In this document: positions 45,913-55,678 of the stretch, piece by piece
Position numbering within the stretch: the stretch's first letter is position 1
Layout of the letters: each line of letters opens with the position of its first letter
Assembly: GCA_008828725.1 (NCBI GenBank)
Contig: MEHQ01002963.1
Coordinates: 118,680 to 182,679, forward strand
Direction of reading: 5' to 3'
DNA from: Saccharina japonica
Taxonomy: Eukaryota > Sar > Phaeophyceae > Laminariales > Laminariaceae
Length of the DNA: 64,000 bases
The notes under the pieces: generated by a model
What the model saw: only the letters and a program-made list of their open reading frames with translations
What the model was told of the DNA's origin: nothing
Database searches by the model: none
Translations under genes and position numbers: made by a program

Positions 45913-46317
45913 CGCCCCTTGAATCGCATTTTGTATTGTTCGATTATTGTTTAGTTGTTCACTGGAGGGGGCGCAACATCGGTAGTACCGACACTTCGCC
46001 GCTATGAACGAGAGTAGGAAGGACATGCCATGGCATGGCTCCCCGATCTGCTTCGTTGCATAGACGGGATCCCATGATGCTATCATCTCCTTGAATACGA
46101 GTTTCTCTCTTCTCTCCTCTTGCTTTTTGCCTTGTTTCTACCTGTGTTTCCTTTTCCCCGGCCGTCTTAAAGCCGGAATAGTATTCCGCAAATTGGCTTC
46201 GCCCGTGCAGTGGTTATGTTTTCTTCTTGGGCATGTATGCTGTTATTCTAGCGACGTATCTGGTCTCCTTGCATTACTTGTGTCATCATTCATTTCAGAA
46301 ATCGTTTTAGCGCTCCC
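45913..46317. other. stretch without recognised gene
   Basis: Unique sequence ahead of the tandem array; nothing supported. Confidence 0.35.
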
Positions 46318-47990
46318 CAAGGTGTGGAAACCCTAACCCCACTGGCTGATTTATATTTGGCCGGGACTCAGGGAGTCAGCGCGAGGCGATGGTTGCCCCC
46401 CAGCGCAACGTCCAGATCCCAACGCACCCGGGGACAAAGAAATTCCATTCCCAGGATCAAAAATCCTTCCATACATCTACAACTCCAACAAACCGGGTAT
46501 GCATACGGACGCCCCCCGGGGGGAACCCCACTCCCACGTGCTGATTCACGGTTGGTTGACTCCAATGGACCCAGCGGACGGAAAAAGTTGCCACTCGAGT
46601 CCATGGCAAGGTCCCTCCGCACAAGGGATGATAACGTCTCAACGCCGGATCATAAATCCTTCCATACAACTACCACTCCAACAGCCACGGAACAATACGA
46701 ACGCCACCCGGGTCGATACCTCCACACAAGGTGTGGAAATCCCAACCTGATCGGTTGATTTGCGATTGGCTGGCTCTCATGGGGCCAGCGGACGGCAAAC
46801 GTTTCTCCTCGGGCCAATGGCTGGGTCACGCCGCACCAGAGGATGATAAGGTCCTATTCCCAGGGTCAGAAATCCTTCCATATATCTACAACTCCAGCAA
46901 CCCGGGTACGAATACGGACGCCCCCCGGGTCGATACCTCCACGCAAGTGGTGAAAACCCCAACCCCTCTGGCTGATTTACGGTTGGTTGGCTCTCATGGA
47001 GCCAGAGAACGGAAAAAGTTGCCACTCGAGTCCATGGCAAGGTCCCGCCGCACAAGGAATGATAAGGTCCCATCGCCGCATCATAAATATTTCCACACAT
47101 CTACCACTCCAACTAGCCGAGGACGAATACGGACGCCCCCCGGGTCGATACCTCCACACAAGGTGTGTAAACCCCAACCCCACTGGCTGATTTACGATTG
47201 GCTGGCTCTCATGGAGCCAGCGGTCGGAAAACGTTTCCCCTCTGGCCAATGGCTAGGTCCCGCGGCACCAGGGGATAATATTATATCATGCTCGGATCAG
47301 AACTCCTTTCATAACTCTACAACTCCAACAACCCAGGTACGAATACGGACACCCCCCGGATCGATACTGCCACGCAAGATGTGAAAACCACAACCCCACG
47401 TTCTGAATTACAGTTGACTGGCTCTCATGGAACCAGTGCACGGCGGCAGTAGCCCCTGGGATCAACAGCTAGGTCCTGCCGCAACAGGGTAAGATAAAGT
47501 CCCATTCCCGAGGTCAGAAATGCTTTCATACATCTACAACTCCAACGACCCGGGACGAAAATAGACACCCCCCGGGTCGATACTGCCCCGCATGGTGTGG
47601 AAACCCCAACCCCACGGGCTGATTCAAAATTTGCTGGCTCTCATGCAGCCAGCGCGCGGCGAGAATAGCCCCTCGGGGCAACGGCCAGGTCCTTTCCCCG
47701 GGTCAAGAATCCTACCATATATCTACAACCCCAACGACCGGGGGACGAAAACAGGCACCCTCCGGGTAGATAGGGCCCCGCATAGTGTGGAAACCCCAAC
47801 CCTACGGGCTGATTTCAATTGGCTTGCTCTCATGGAGCTAGCGCGGGGCGAGAGTTGGCGCTGGGGCCTGGGGTTAACGGCGACGTCCCGCCGCACCCGA
47901 GGAAGATATATTCCATCGCCGAATCAGAACGCCTTCCATATACGTACAACTCCAACGAACCGTGTTCGTTTGGATCGTGTCAGCAATGAC
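46318..47990. repeat. tandem array, eight units of about 190-218 bp
   Basis: Each unit contains GGTGTGGAAACCCCAACCCC, CTGATTTACGATTGGCTGG, TCTCATGGAGCCAGCG, AATCCTTCCATACATCTAC and ACGGACGCCCCCCGGGTCGA. Unit starts are about 46320, 46530, 46728, 46945, 47158, 47373, 47591 and 47781. Units differ by many substitutions and small indels, and not all lengths are multiples of three. Overlapping frames on both strands (up to 217 codons) are carried by the repeat and switch frame between units. I treat this as a minisatellite-like array. Confidence 0.85.
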
Positions 47991-48152
47991 GGTTACAAAA
48001 CTTGTAGAGGGTTGCGTATATATTGGTAGGCGTTATTATCGATTTTTGCCTCGTGCGGGAGGAGAGTCCGAGCACTCCGCTCTCTCTCTCTCGCTCTGTC
48101 CTCAAATGGAACGACCTTGAATCATCTAATCAGACTGCTGGGCAGTCAGGGC

Positions 48153-48557
48153 TGTTTGTATACGTCGCTGTCGAACGCGTTCTTTGTACCCGCGTGCCTA
48201 TACCGTGGGTCGTCAAGGAGAAGTAGTAGATAAAGTACACTCGTACACCAAATACCATACACACACCAGGCTGGGTCAATACCGTTCTGTCAGAGACCCA
48301 ACCACATAAACCACACACAGGAGGTAAGCCGCACCAGGATTGTCACCGGCTGCACCCCTCACATATATACGAGCAGTATCATTGTATCAAAGCCCGGGTC
48401 GTACCATTATCATCACGGACTGCCTCTCGGGGCAGCTCCCTCTCTCCATCCGGAAAGCATACTAAATAATGCCTCGCTACATAATACGAAACCCCACAAT
48501 ACATGAAACCCCAAGAGCGGAAAACCTGTTGTATCAAGTTACCGCATACCACGAACA
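48153..48557 (-). repeat. 3' LTR of the LTR retroelement
   Basis: The 405-bp copy without the nested MITE. It includes AAAGTACACTCGTACACC, CACCAGGCTGGGTCAATACC and AATACATGAAACCCC, all shared with the right LTR. Confidence 0.8.
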
Positions 48558-48605
48558 GCCCCCCTATTCGGTGCACGATACGATAGGTCTCGAACAACTT
48601 ATCAC

Positions 48606-48765
48606 CAATTGCCAGGTAAAACGGCAAGTCCCAAATTCTATAATAGATCATCGCCAAGGTAAAACGGCAACCCCTTTTTCCACCCTTCATAATTGCCAAG
48701 GTAAAACGGCAATCCCAAATTCCATCCTCAAACATTGCCAACGTAAAACGGCAATCCCGATACCA
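48606..48765. repeat. four short hairpin repeats next to the 3' LTR
   Basis: AATTGCCAAGGTAAAACGGC followed by AAYCCCAAATTC is repeated four times about 43 bp apart (48607, 48650, 48693, 48735). Each copy can fold as TTGCC...GGCAA. They lie just inside the element at its 3' end, upstream of the polypurine tract in element orientation. Confidence 0.75.
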
Positions 48766-50734
48766 GATCTTTCAATCTCGATTCCAGCATATATCTCCTA
48801 AACTATAGCGAGACAGTAACTACGGGAAGGGGAAAATCCAACAAACGTGAATATGCTGGTAAGACCTTCAAACAAAACATATAACACCGTCTTCACACAG
48901 ATACCGTACCGCCCGATAACATCGGCCCCCCTGTTGCGTACTCTGTAAGAGCACAACAACAGAACATCTCTGATATAAAACACCTCAAATCAAGTCATAG
49001 CAGCCCCCCTGCTTGACACTCCCCTCGGAAGTATACAAGAAGACAGCAATCCGCATCTGAATCCAAAGGTGCTATAGGTATCAGTAATTGGTTCCCCTGT
49101 ACGTTGTGCGCAGTCAACCAATAGCCAAAGCGTACGGCACGATTCATCAAGACCATCGGCATGCTCTATTGGCGTATTAACTTTATTCAACGTATGGCTA
49201 CCTCCCAACACTTTCTCCTTTTCCTTAAGAAGTCCTGAAGTTGCACGTTAATTCTCCAATTACTTTTCAAAAACATTCCATGCACATAAAAAACTCCTAC
49301 TATTATCCCCCAAACCCAAATGCCCCAAAACCCCCGGAAAAACAAACAAACAAACGAACCAGTGGATTAAATCACAACAAGTTCATCACAGAGTCACGGT
49401 CAAATGAAACGTCTCAGCATGCAACGGTGTGATGAGAAACTCGGCATGCTGCTCTGCCGACCGTACTTGTTAATCTCAAACTATCCGTTAGACACATGCC
49501 CTAGACATGTACGTCCTAGAATCAAACCATACACAGACACCAGTGCGCATGCTCCACCAGAGACAGACGTCCGGTCAGTAGCCTTGCGTGCATCCGCATC
49601 CACGTATGATAAAACCCCAACTGGACTCGACTATCTGCGATGGAAAGTCTTCGTCGTGTTACCGAGTACAGCTACTATCTCCACCCTGCTCGGTAGACGA
49701 CAAAACATTCATCGCATGGTTGATAGTAAAATGCTGCGATACCATTGTGACTCTAAATCCCTCAATCATAAAATCAAAACCAAACTCAAGTCCAACCCAC
49801 AAACCAGAAACATCAGCGATCTATATCAAATAAGCTCCGCAGACAACGAAACAAACAGAACGTCGTTGTCGTTGTATGCGTGCACTCACGTACAAGACTG
49901 CTCGGTCCAGCGTTTTAATTCAACTATCCTCCTATTAAAACAAGCGTTTAGGCTCTCGATATACCAGGTAAAGCATTGTCTTTTAATCATACCCCAGGTC
50001 ATGATAAATGGACTGACATAGCCGAGATACGTGACAATTTACAGCTGTTGATGCTGTTATTTTATAGTATTCTGACATCGTGCTTCAGAGGTCGTAGTAC
50101 CCAATTCAAAATGCCAAATATAAAGGTACCAGTATACCAGGTGCATATCACTATACTCGTAAATCCGAAACAAGCATTTGATTTTATAATCCAAGCGTCA
50201 TAAATATTTCGGCTCGTCAATTCCTACTGAAACAAAACGATCCAAAAACGTTTAATCTACTGTAGGCCATTGATACTAAACGACCCCAACCCCACGCGCT
50301 CAACCCCCGTCTCCTGCTCCCTACCCCAACGGACTCGACGCTTGTCTTCCGCCTCGGCTCAACGTCACCGCGGCATGGACTACATCTCATGAATCCGCAG
50401 AGTGAGGGTGCAGTTTGACACGTTGAGCAAAGGGTGCATCGGGTGGTTAGTTTCAGCGCCAGCAACCAAGTCAAATCGTTAGATAACAAACCACACCATT
50501 ATGCACTATGTCTGTGGGTAGAATCATGCTATCAAACCCCCCCTCGTGGTTCTTCCCAGTACAACAATAGTGACAAAAACAACGTTCAGTACCGATTTGT
50601 ACTTGATCTTTCTTCTCCATAACCACAAAATTATCACAAAGTTGCGATGAAAAATGGAACGCTTCCGTGTGCAAAGTCTTCGTGAGGAAATCAGCATTTA
50701 TTTTCACACATCAATATCACGTACCAGGTACTGC

Positions 50735-51335
50735 TGTAGAATCAAGCTTAAATCAGCAGTGATTCTTCAAGACATTGATCATGCATTGGAGAAAAATTAA
50801 CAGTAGTTTCCCAACACATTATAAAACATGCGCTGTAAAATCAAGCCAATAGTCAGCAGTAATTTTCCTACACAATAATAACCCACACCATAAAATTAAT
50901 TTCACGAAAGGGTCATATACGATATACTGAGGGTGTATTAACGTACTGTGCTGCTGTAGTATACCGTACGTCGTTAGGTAGGTTGTTCGTGGTATGGGGG
51001 GGTATAATTAATTAATTTTGCGAATAAGGGAGAAGAATATCATGCGCTGTAAAATCAAGCCAGAATCAGCAGTAATTTTCCACACATTAAACATCATGTA
51101 CTTGATAATCAAGCTGGCAACCCACCCCCTGTTATGCTTCAAGCAACACACAGCAGTACGGGTATCATGCATCCACGTATACATATAATACGGTATACCA
51201 GTACACAGCAGTCTAACAAATCATGCACTGCTGCTGTAGAATCAAGCCGTCACAAATATCACGCACTGCTGCTTGCTGTAGGATCATTTAATCACAAACT
51301 GGTTCCACACAGCAGTGCACTTTGTCTGTAGAAGC
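50735..51335. repeat. degenerate internal repeats of the LTR retroelement
   Basis: A motif GCTGTARAATCAAGCC plus CAGCAGTNATTTTCC plus CACANYAWNAAACATCATGC recurs about six times with irregular spacing of 60-130 bp. It occupies the non-coding interior of the element. Confidence 0.6.
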
Positions 51336-51438
51336 ATGGCATCGCAACCCCCCCCCGTGATTCCAACAGCAAGACACATGAACTATAGCTGTGGTGCATC
51401 ATACCCGTAGGGTACAATCACACAACTGCAGCCCTCGC

Positions 51439-52626
51439 TCACACATACCAGCCGATTGTTGACTTCCTTGGGTCGAACGGGAACGTCCGTTCTCCTACCC
51501 AGTTCCCATTCAACCACACACATAGCTGTGATCCGTCATACGAGGGGACAAGCTCACCACAACTACAGCAGTCCTTGCTCAAATATGCCGGCCAAGACAC
51601 AAAGAAGCACAAAAACAAAACAACAGACCAAGAAAATCCAATCCATTGAATCCACCAACAAGAAAGTTGGCCAGACTGGAAAATATAACATGCCTGCTTC
51701 CCTGGATCAAATGGAAAAGATCGCGCCCCGCTGCCGCCGCTGCTGCTGCTGCCGCTGGTCACCTCTCCCATGAGCTCCATTCCTCGTCCATCACCATTCC
51801 CCCCCCCAACCGCGCCAGGCCTATCCCGTTTGCCTGGGTCGAACGGGTACGAACCACTCTGGCCCAAACCAATCTGCGGCACTCCGCCGTCCACACCGTC
51901 CCCATCCCATTGCTGCTGCATCGACACGCCCTCATACCCACGCAGCTGCTGCGGCTTCACCAACGACGAAAGCGGCGGGGGCGTTACGCCAGCACCACCA
52001 AGCTCCTCCACCTCAGGTTCAGCAACATCAAGCTCCAACACGTCAGCCTCAGCAAAACAGAGCTCTTCCTCCTCAGCCTCGTGCTGCTGCTGTACGGCAT
52101 TAGCGAGCGTCTCCACCTCAGGCTCACGCTGCTGCTGTACAGACGACTCCAAACTTCGCGCAGGCAGTACGCCAGCATCACGAAGCATGTCCACTTCCAT
52201 GATGTCTTCGTATCTGGGCCCGACTCCTCCTGCTGCCTTCTCGACCCCCTCGAAAAAGAAGACGGGCCCAACTTCGCGTTCTTGCGCCCGTGCTCGCTCG
52301 GCCGCGTTGGCTGCTTTCGGCGCATGCTCTGCATCCATCCTTGAGAAGAATGCTTCGCGCTCCGCGAATGGTAGACCATCCAGCACAGTCCAGAAAGCGC
52401 CGTGCTCAATGCGAAGGCCTACCTCCCATCGCCCCTTGCGAAGGCCCACTTTGGCCTGCTCCAGCCGATTCTCCAGATCAACCCACATACGAACCAAATG
52501 ATCCTGGCGCACCGCCTTCACCTCCAAAGATCTCCTGTCTGCTCTATGGGCATGCCCTTCGTTCCTGACGGAACCCAGAACCGCATTCGACGTTACCCCA
52601 GCCGCGGTCGCCGCGGCCAGCTGCAC
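51439..52626 (-). CDS. 395-codon frame of the LTR retroelement, unrecognised
   Basis: The single long frame of the element begins about 165 bp inside the 5' LTR, where gag normally starts. The N-terminal third is charged and helical-looking (DHLVRMWVDLENRLEQAKVG, GLPFAEREAFFSRMDAEHA). The middle is Glu-rich (QQQHEAEEEELCFAEADVLE). The C-terminal third carries three copies of a (Y/F)PFDPGK/RK motif. I see no zinc knuckle, protease or polymerase signature and cannot match it to a known gag. Position suggests a gag-like product, but that is inference. It is part of a fossil element, so no further reconstruction is offered. Confidence 0.55.
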   Translation of the reverse strand: MQLAAATAAGVTSNAVLGSVRNEGHAHRADRRSLEVKAVRQDHLVRMWVDLENRLEQAKVGLRKGRWEVGLRIEHGAFWTVLDGLPFAEREAFFSRMDAEHAPKAANAAERARAQEREVGPVFFFEGVEKAAGGVGPRYEDIMEVDMLRDAGVLPARSLESSVQQQREPEVETLANAVQQQHEAEEEELCFAEADVLELDVAEPEVEELGGAGVTPPPLSSLVKPQQLRGYEGVSMQQQWDGDGVDGGVPQIGLGQSGSYPFDPGKRDRPGAVGGGNGDGRGMELMGEVTSGSSSSGGSGARSFPFDPGKQACYIFQSGQLSCWWIQWIGFSWSVVLFLCFFVSWPAYLSKDCCSCGELVPSYDGSQLCVWLNGNWVGERTFPFDPRKSTIGWYV

Positions 52627-52791
52627 CCTCAGTTCCTCGACCTGTCGTTGCTGCTGTCCGTCACCAACGCGTCCCCTCCAAAATTCCTCCGAGCTGAGAA
52701 CCCTCTCCTCAGCCTGTCCTCCAATACCGCTTCCCCTCTCACACAGTATAGCACTCCAGCGGCCTCCGGGCCCGAAGCAATCCGATTATCG

Positions 52792-53981
52792 TTTTTGTAT
52801 ACGTCGCTGTCGAACGCGTTCTTCGTACCCGCGTGCCTATACCGTACCATGGGTCGTCAAGGAGAAGTAGTAGATAAAGTACACTCGTACACCAAATACC
52901 AAACACACACCAGGCTGGGTCAATACCGTTCTGTCAGAGACCCAACCACATAAACCACACATAGGAGGTAAGCCGCACCAGGATTGTCACCGGCTGCACC
53001 CCGCACATATATACGAGCAGTATCATTGTATCAAAGCCCGGGTCGTACCATTATCATCACGGACTGCCTCTCGGGGTACAGTCGGGGCCCGCTGTTAAGA
53101 AACGTCAATTTGGCTTCCAGGCTCAAAGTCTTATGTCGTGTGCCCTCACCAGCCACATTTACGGCATTTCTTATGTGATGATTATTATTACGAGTACGAG
53201 TAGTCTTGATTTAAATTGTATTTTTTCCAGTGTTTCTTATTTCTTATTTATATATGCCGCGAGAACCACATATCACGTTGACATTGTGCAGGTCAGCCGC
53301 AACCGACGGGAGTGCGGTACTACCACGCTACTGTAATGCCTTGGATATGAGGGTACTCTTTTGACCTCCCCAATAACAAGCCTGTAACTCAATCAAGCCT
53401 GTCATACACTCTACGTCTACCACGTGTAGACTAACACTACGCGGATCAACTCGCCCCCAACCAAGCTGCAAGCTCCACGTTGCGGAAATTCAAGGCTTGT
53501 GATAAAACTGTAAAAACAACTGTCGGGGAAAACAATTAAAATGAAGAAAAACAAATAATGTCGGCTGTGACTTGGCTGTGATGAGACTTTATTACTTGGT
53601 TTACTTTTCTGTACGGTACTCCTAGCACGGCTGGAAGGTTTCAACGTTTGGCGTTTCTTAGCCCGTCCCAGGATCCGGAGCGACCTCATTTCTTAAATTG
53701 GATGGAACGACAATCACTGCTGTTTCTTATATAGCATTTTTCTTATTTCGTTGCCCGCTTTGAGCTGTCTTTCTTACACGCAATTTCTTATTTTTTCTCA
53801 CAATCTCAGCCTCTGTTTCTTAACAAGATATTTCTTAAATGCGGGCCCCCACTGTAGTTCCCTCTCTCCATCCGCGAGGCATACTAAATAATGCCTCGCT
53901 ACATAATACGAAACCCCACAATACATGAAACCCCCCAAGACGGGAAAACCTGTTGTATCAAGTTACCGCATACCACGAACA
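52792..53981 (-). repeat. 5' LTR of the LTR retroelement, with nested MITE
   Basis: The same LTR as 48153-48557, but split by a 776-bp MITE at 53079-53854. Sequence on either side of the MITE joins to match the intact LTR, which serves as an empty-site control. Confidence 0.8.
53079..53854. mobile_element. pogo/mariner-like MITE inside the LTR
   Basis: The ends CAGTCGGGGCCCGC and (inverse of right end) CAGTGGGGGCCCGC are inverted repeats that continue as TGTTAAGAAA / ATTTAAGAAA. TA lies at both outer edges (53077-53078 and 53855-53856), and the other LTR copy shows the uninterrupted site. A CAGT terminus with TA duplication fits the pogo/Tc1-mariner group. Both ends carry many TTTCTTA(A/T) motifs: near 53166 and 53231 on the left, and near 53691, 53722, 53740, 53769, 53781, 53814 and 53831 on the right. 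These are candidate transposase-binding repeats. There is no transposase frame in the 776 bp. Confidence 0.85.
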
Positions 53982-53986
53982 AGGGC

Positions 53987-54684
53987 ATCCAGATTTGGAA
54001 TCTACGAACACACTAGTGTGGTTGTCAAAGGCTTGACGTTTTCAGGTCTGGGACAAGAAGTCAAGGATGGCTTCCGGCTCAAGACGAGTCGGGTTTTCCC
54101 AAATACCAGGTAAAACAGCTGATAAGAGAGTTTCAGCTGGTGGTCGAGCAGGGGCAAGCGTCAATGATGCTTGCCATGAGGAACATGATGACCGAGTTCA
54201 TGAGGAACAAAGGCCGATCTGAGTCCAGCAGTGTTCGGAGCAGCGCTGCTGGAAGGGGAAGCCCACGAGAAGCTGAACCCTCTGCTGTACGAGAAACTTC
54301 TGCTACTGCTGGAGGCGTGGCAGAAGATACAGCAGCTGGAAGAGAGCAACTTTGCGTGGGGATGCCTCACGCAATCTCGGAGCGACGGGATGCAGAGAGG
54401 CTGCTGTTCCTGTCGAGGTGGGCCTAGCCAGGGACCAGCTTGACCAGCCAAGGAGAGCTGGCGAATGGGATACATTCCCAGGCGGTGAGTTGGGGGGTGG
54501 TTTTGATCTGCCTATCTCGCGCCAATTGGCATATAAGCACAACACAGCACTAGCATTTAGTGGCCTGAAACCGGGATTTACTTCTTGGACAAAGGACGCT
54601 TGTTACTACGCAAAAGGAGTAGGGTTCTTGTCTGCGTTCGTGTCAGATCCACCACAGTACATTCCCGTAGGGGAATTGTTGTCG

Positions 54685-54732
<48 letters not shown>

Positions 54733-55678
54733 CCTTCACATTAAAAGCCGTGCCGGTCTCTCTATCCAGTACCTTCATTTGTCCGTACTAACCCAACACT
54801 TGACGCGGCCGATTGCCGTGGCCACAGGCTAACTTACCCAAAAAAGGTATACTGAAATAAAAGTGGAACCCGAAGGGTCCGCAAAGCGATCAAAGTCAGT
54901 CAAAAACAGATAGTCTGGAGCCCTCCGCTCCCCTCTACACCCTATGTGTATGTAAAGGTACAAATAAAACTGGAAAGGTCAACATTACCAATCGGGGGTA
55001 TACGCCCCCTGATTCGATCTTGGTGCCCCTATCATGCCGGGGTGTTCCGTGCCGGGTTCACGCCGGTCAGGCACCCAAATCGAGTCCAACAAACCAATTA
55101 TAAACGCAGACATGATACGGGGGAAGAGAACTATGGTGCTGTGCTACTGATGTACCCCCGGCCTGCGAGCAGTGTAACTGCAAAAGGTCAAAACCAGCGA
55201 AAGGAAAATACAAAGGCAAAGACAAAGAGACAAGCCAAAAGTACAAACAAGCACTCAAACAAACAAGACCACAGAGATAGCACAGACACGCCATCCCGAG
55301 GGGTTGGTTCAATGGTGCAGCGATGGGGGAAGCGAAACAAAAAACAAAAAAAAGTTCAGGAGAGTCAATCCGGCACATATCGCGACCACTCGGCTGGCCA
55401 TTTCTCGTTTGTTTTCTTGCCTCGCCAATTCGTCCTTCTTCCGCACCCCTCCCGTCCTGTGGGTTAAATTTCGTCTTTAATTTTTTGCTAGGCTCATTGT
55501 CTCGCTTGGTCGCTCGTGTTCAGATAGCCTCCTCTTCGTCATTGTGCCAGGAGGTCATAAACCTCTCAGCTCCCTGCAGCACTCCCTTATACCTCTGCCT
55601 TCCTCCCTTCACCTTTGCTTCTTCCGTCCAAATTGAATTCGGGACTCCGAAGACACATCTCTCGTCGTCCGTAGAGCC
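53987..55678. other. stretch between retroelements, no firm gene
   Basis: 54120-54620 contains readable plus-strand stretches in changing frames (LYEKLLLLLEAWQKIQQLEE, GFTSWTKDACYYAKGVGF). They could be decayed coding DNA, host or mobile, but I recognise no family. A diverged R1-like CTTCACATTAAAAGCCG follows the microsatellite at 54735. 55190-55350 is A-rich, resembling R1 cores. Confidence 0.35.
54676..54732. repeat. (TTG)n microsatellite
   Basis: About 18 near-perfect TTG triplets, followed directly by TCCTTCACATTAAAAGCCG, the start of an R1-like arm, as at 9155-9200. Confidence 0.85.

Larger units (their letters stand above)
48148..53986 (-). mobile_element. LTR retroelement insertion, non-autonomous (fossil)
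   Basis: Two direct repeats of about 405 bp, 48153-48557 and 52792-53981 (the latter enlarged by a nested MITE), bound the element. In its own direction each LTR begins TGTTCGTGG and ends in ACA. An exact 5-bp target duplication AGGGC lies at 48148-48152 and 53982-53986, so this is one complete insertion. A purine-rich AATAGGGGGGC next to the left LTR looks like a polypurine tract, so the 5' LTR is the right one and transcription runs leftwards. The interior holds one long frame (51439-52626) and no visible protease, reverse transcriptase or integrase. The LTRs differ by roughly ten substitutions plus a few small indels by eye, so it is fairly young. Superfamily uncertain; broken or dependent on a helper. 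Confidence 0.82.

Noticed and set aside
46731-47384. 217-codon plus-strand frame
   Set aside because: Lies wholly inside the 210-bp tandem array; equivalent frames appear on both strands and shift between units.
48600-48770. CRISPR-like spaced repeats
   Set aside because: Only four short repeats in a eukaryotic retroelement, no cas genes, and each repeat is itself a hairpin next to a polypurine tract.
49404-50021. 205-codon plus-strand frame inside the LTR element
   Set aside because: Runs against the element's direction, has no recognised motif and biased composition; taken as chance.
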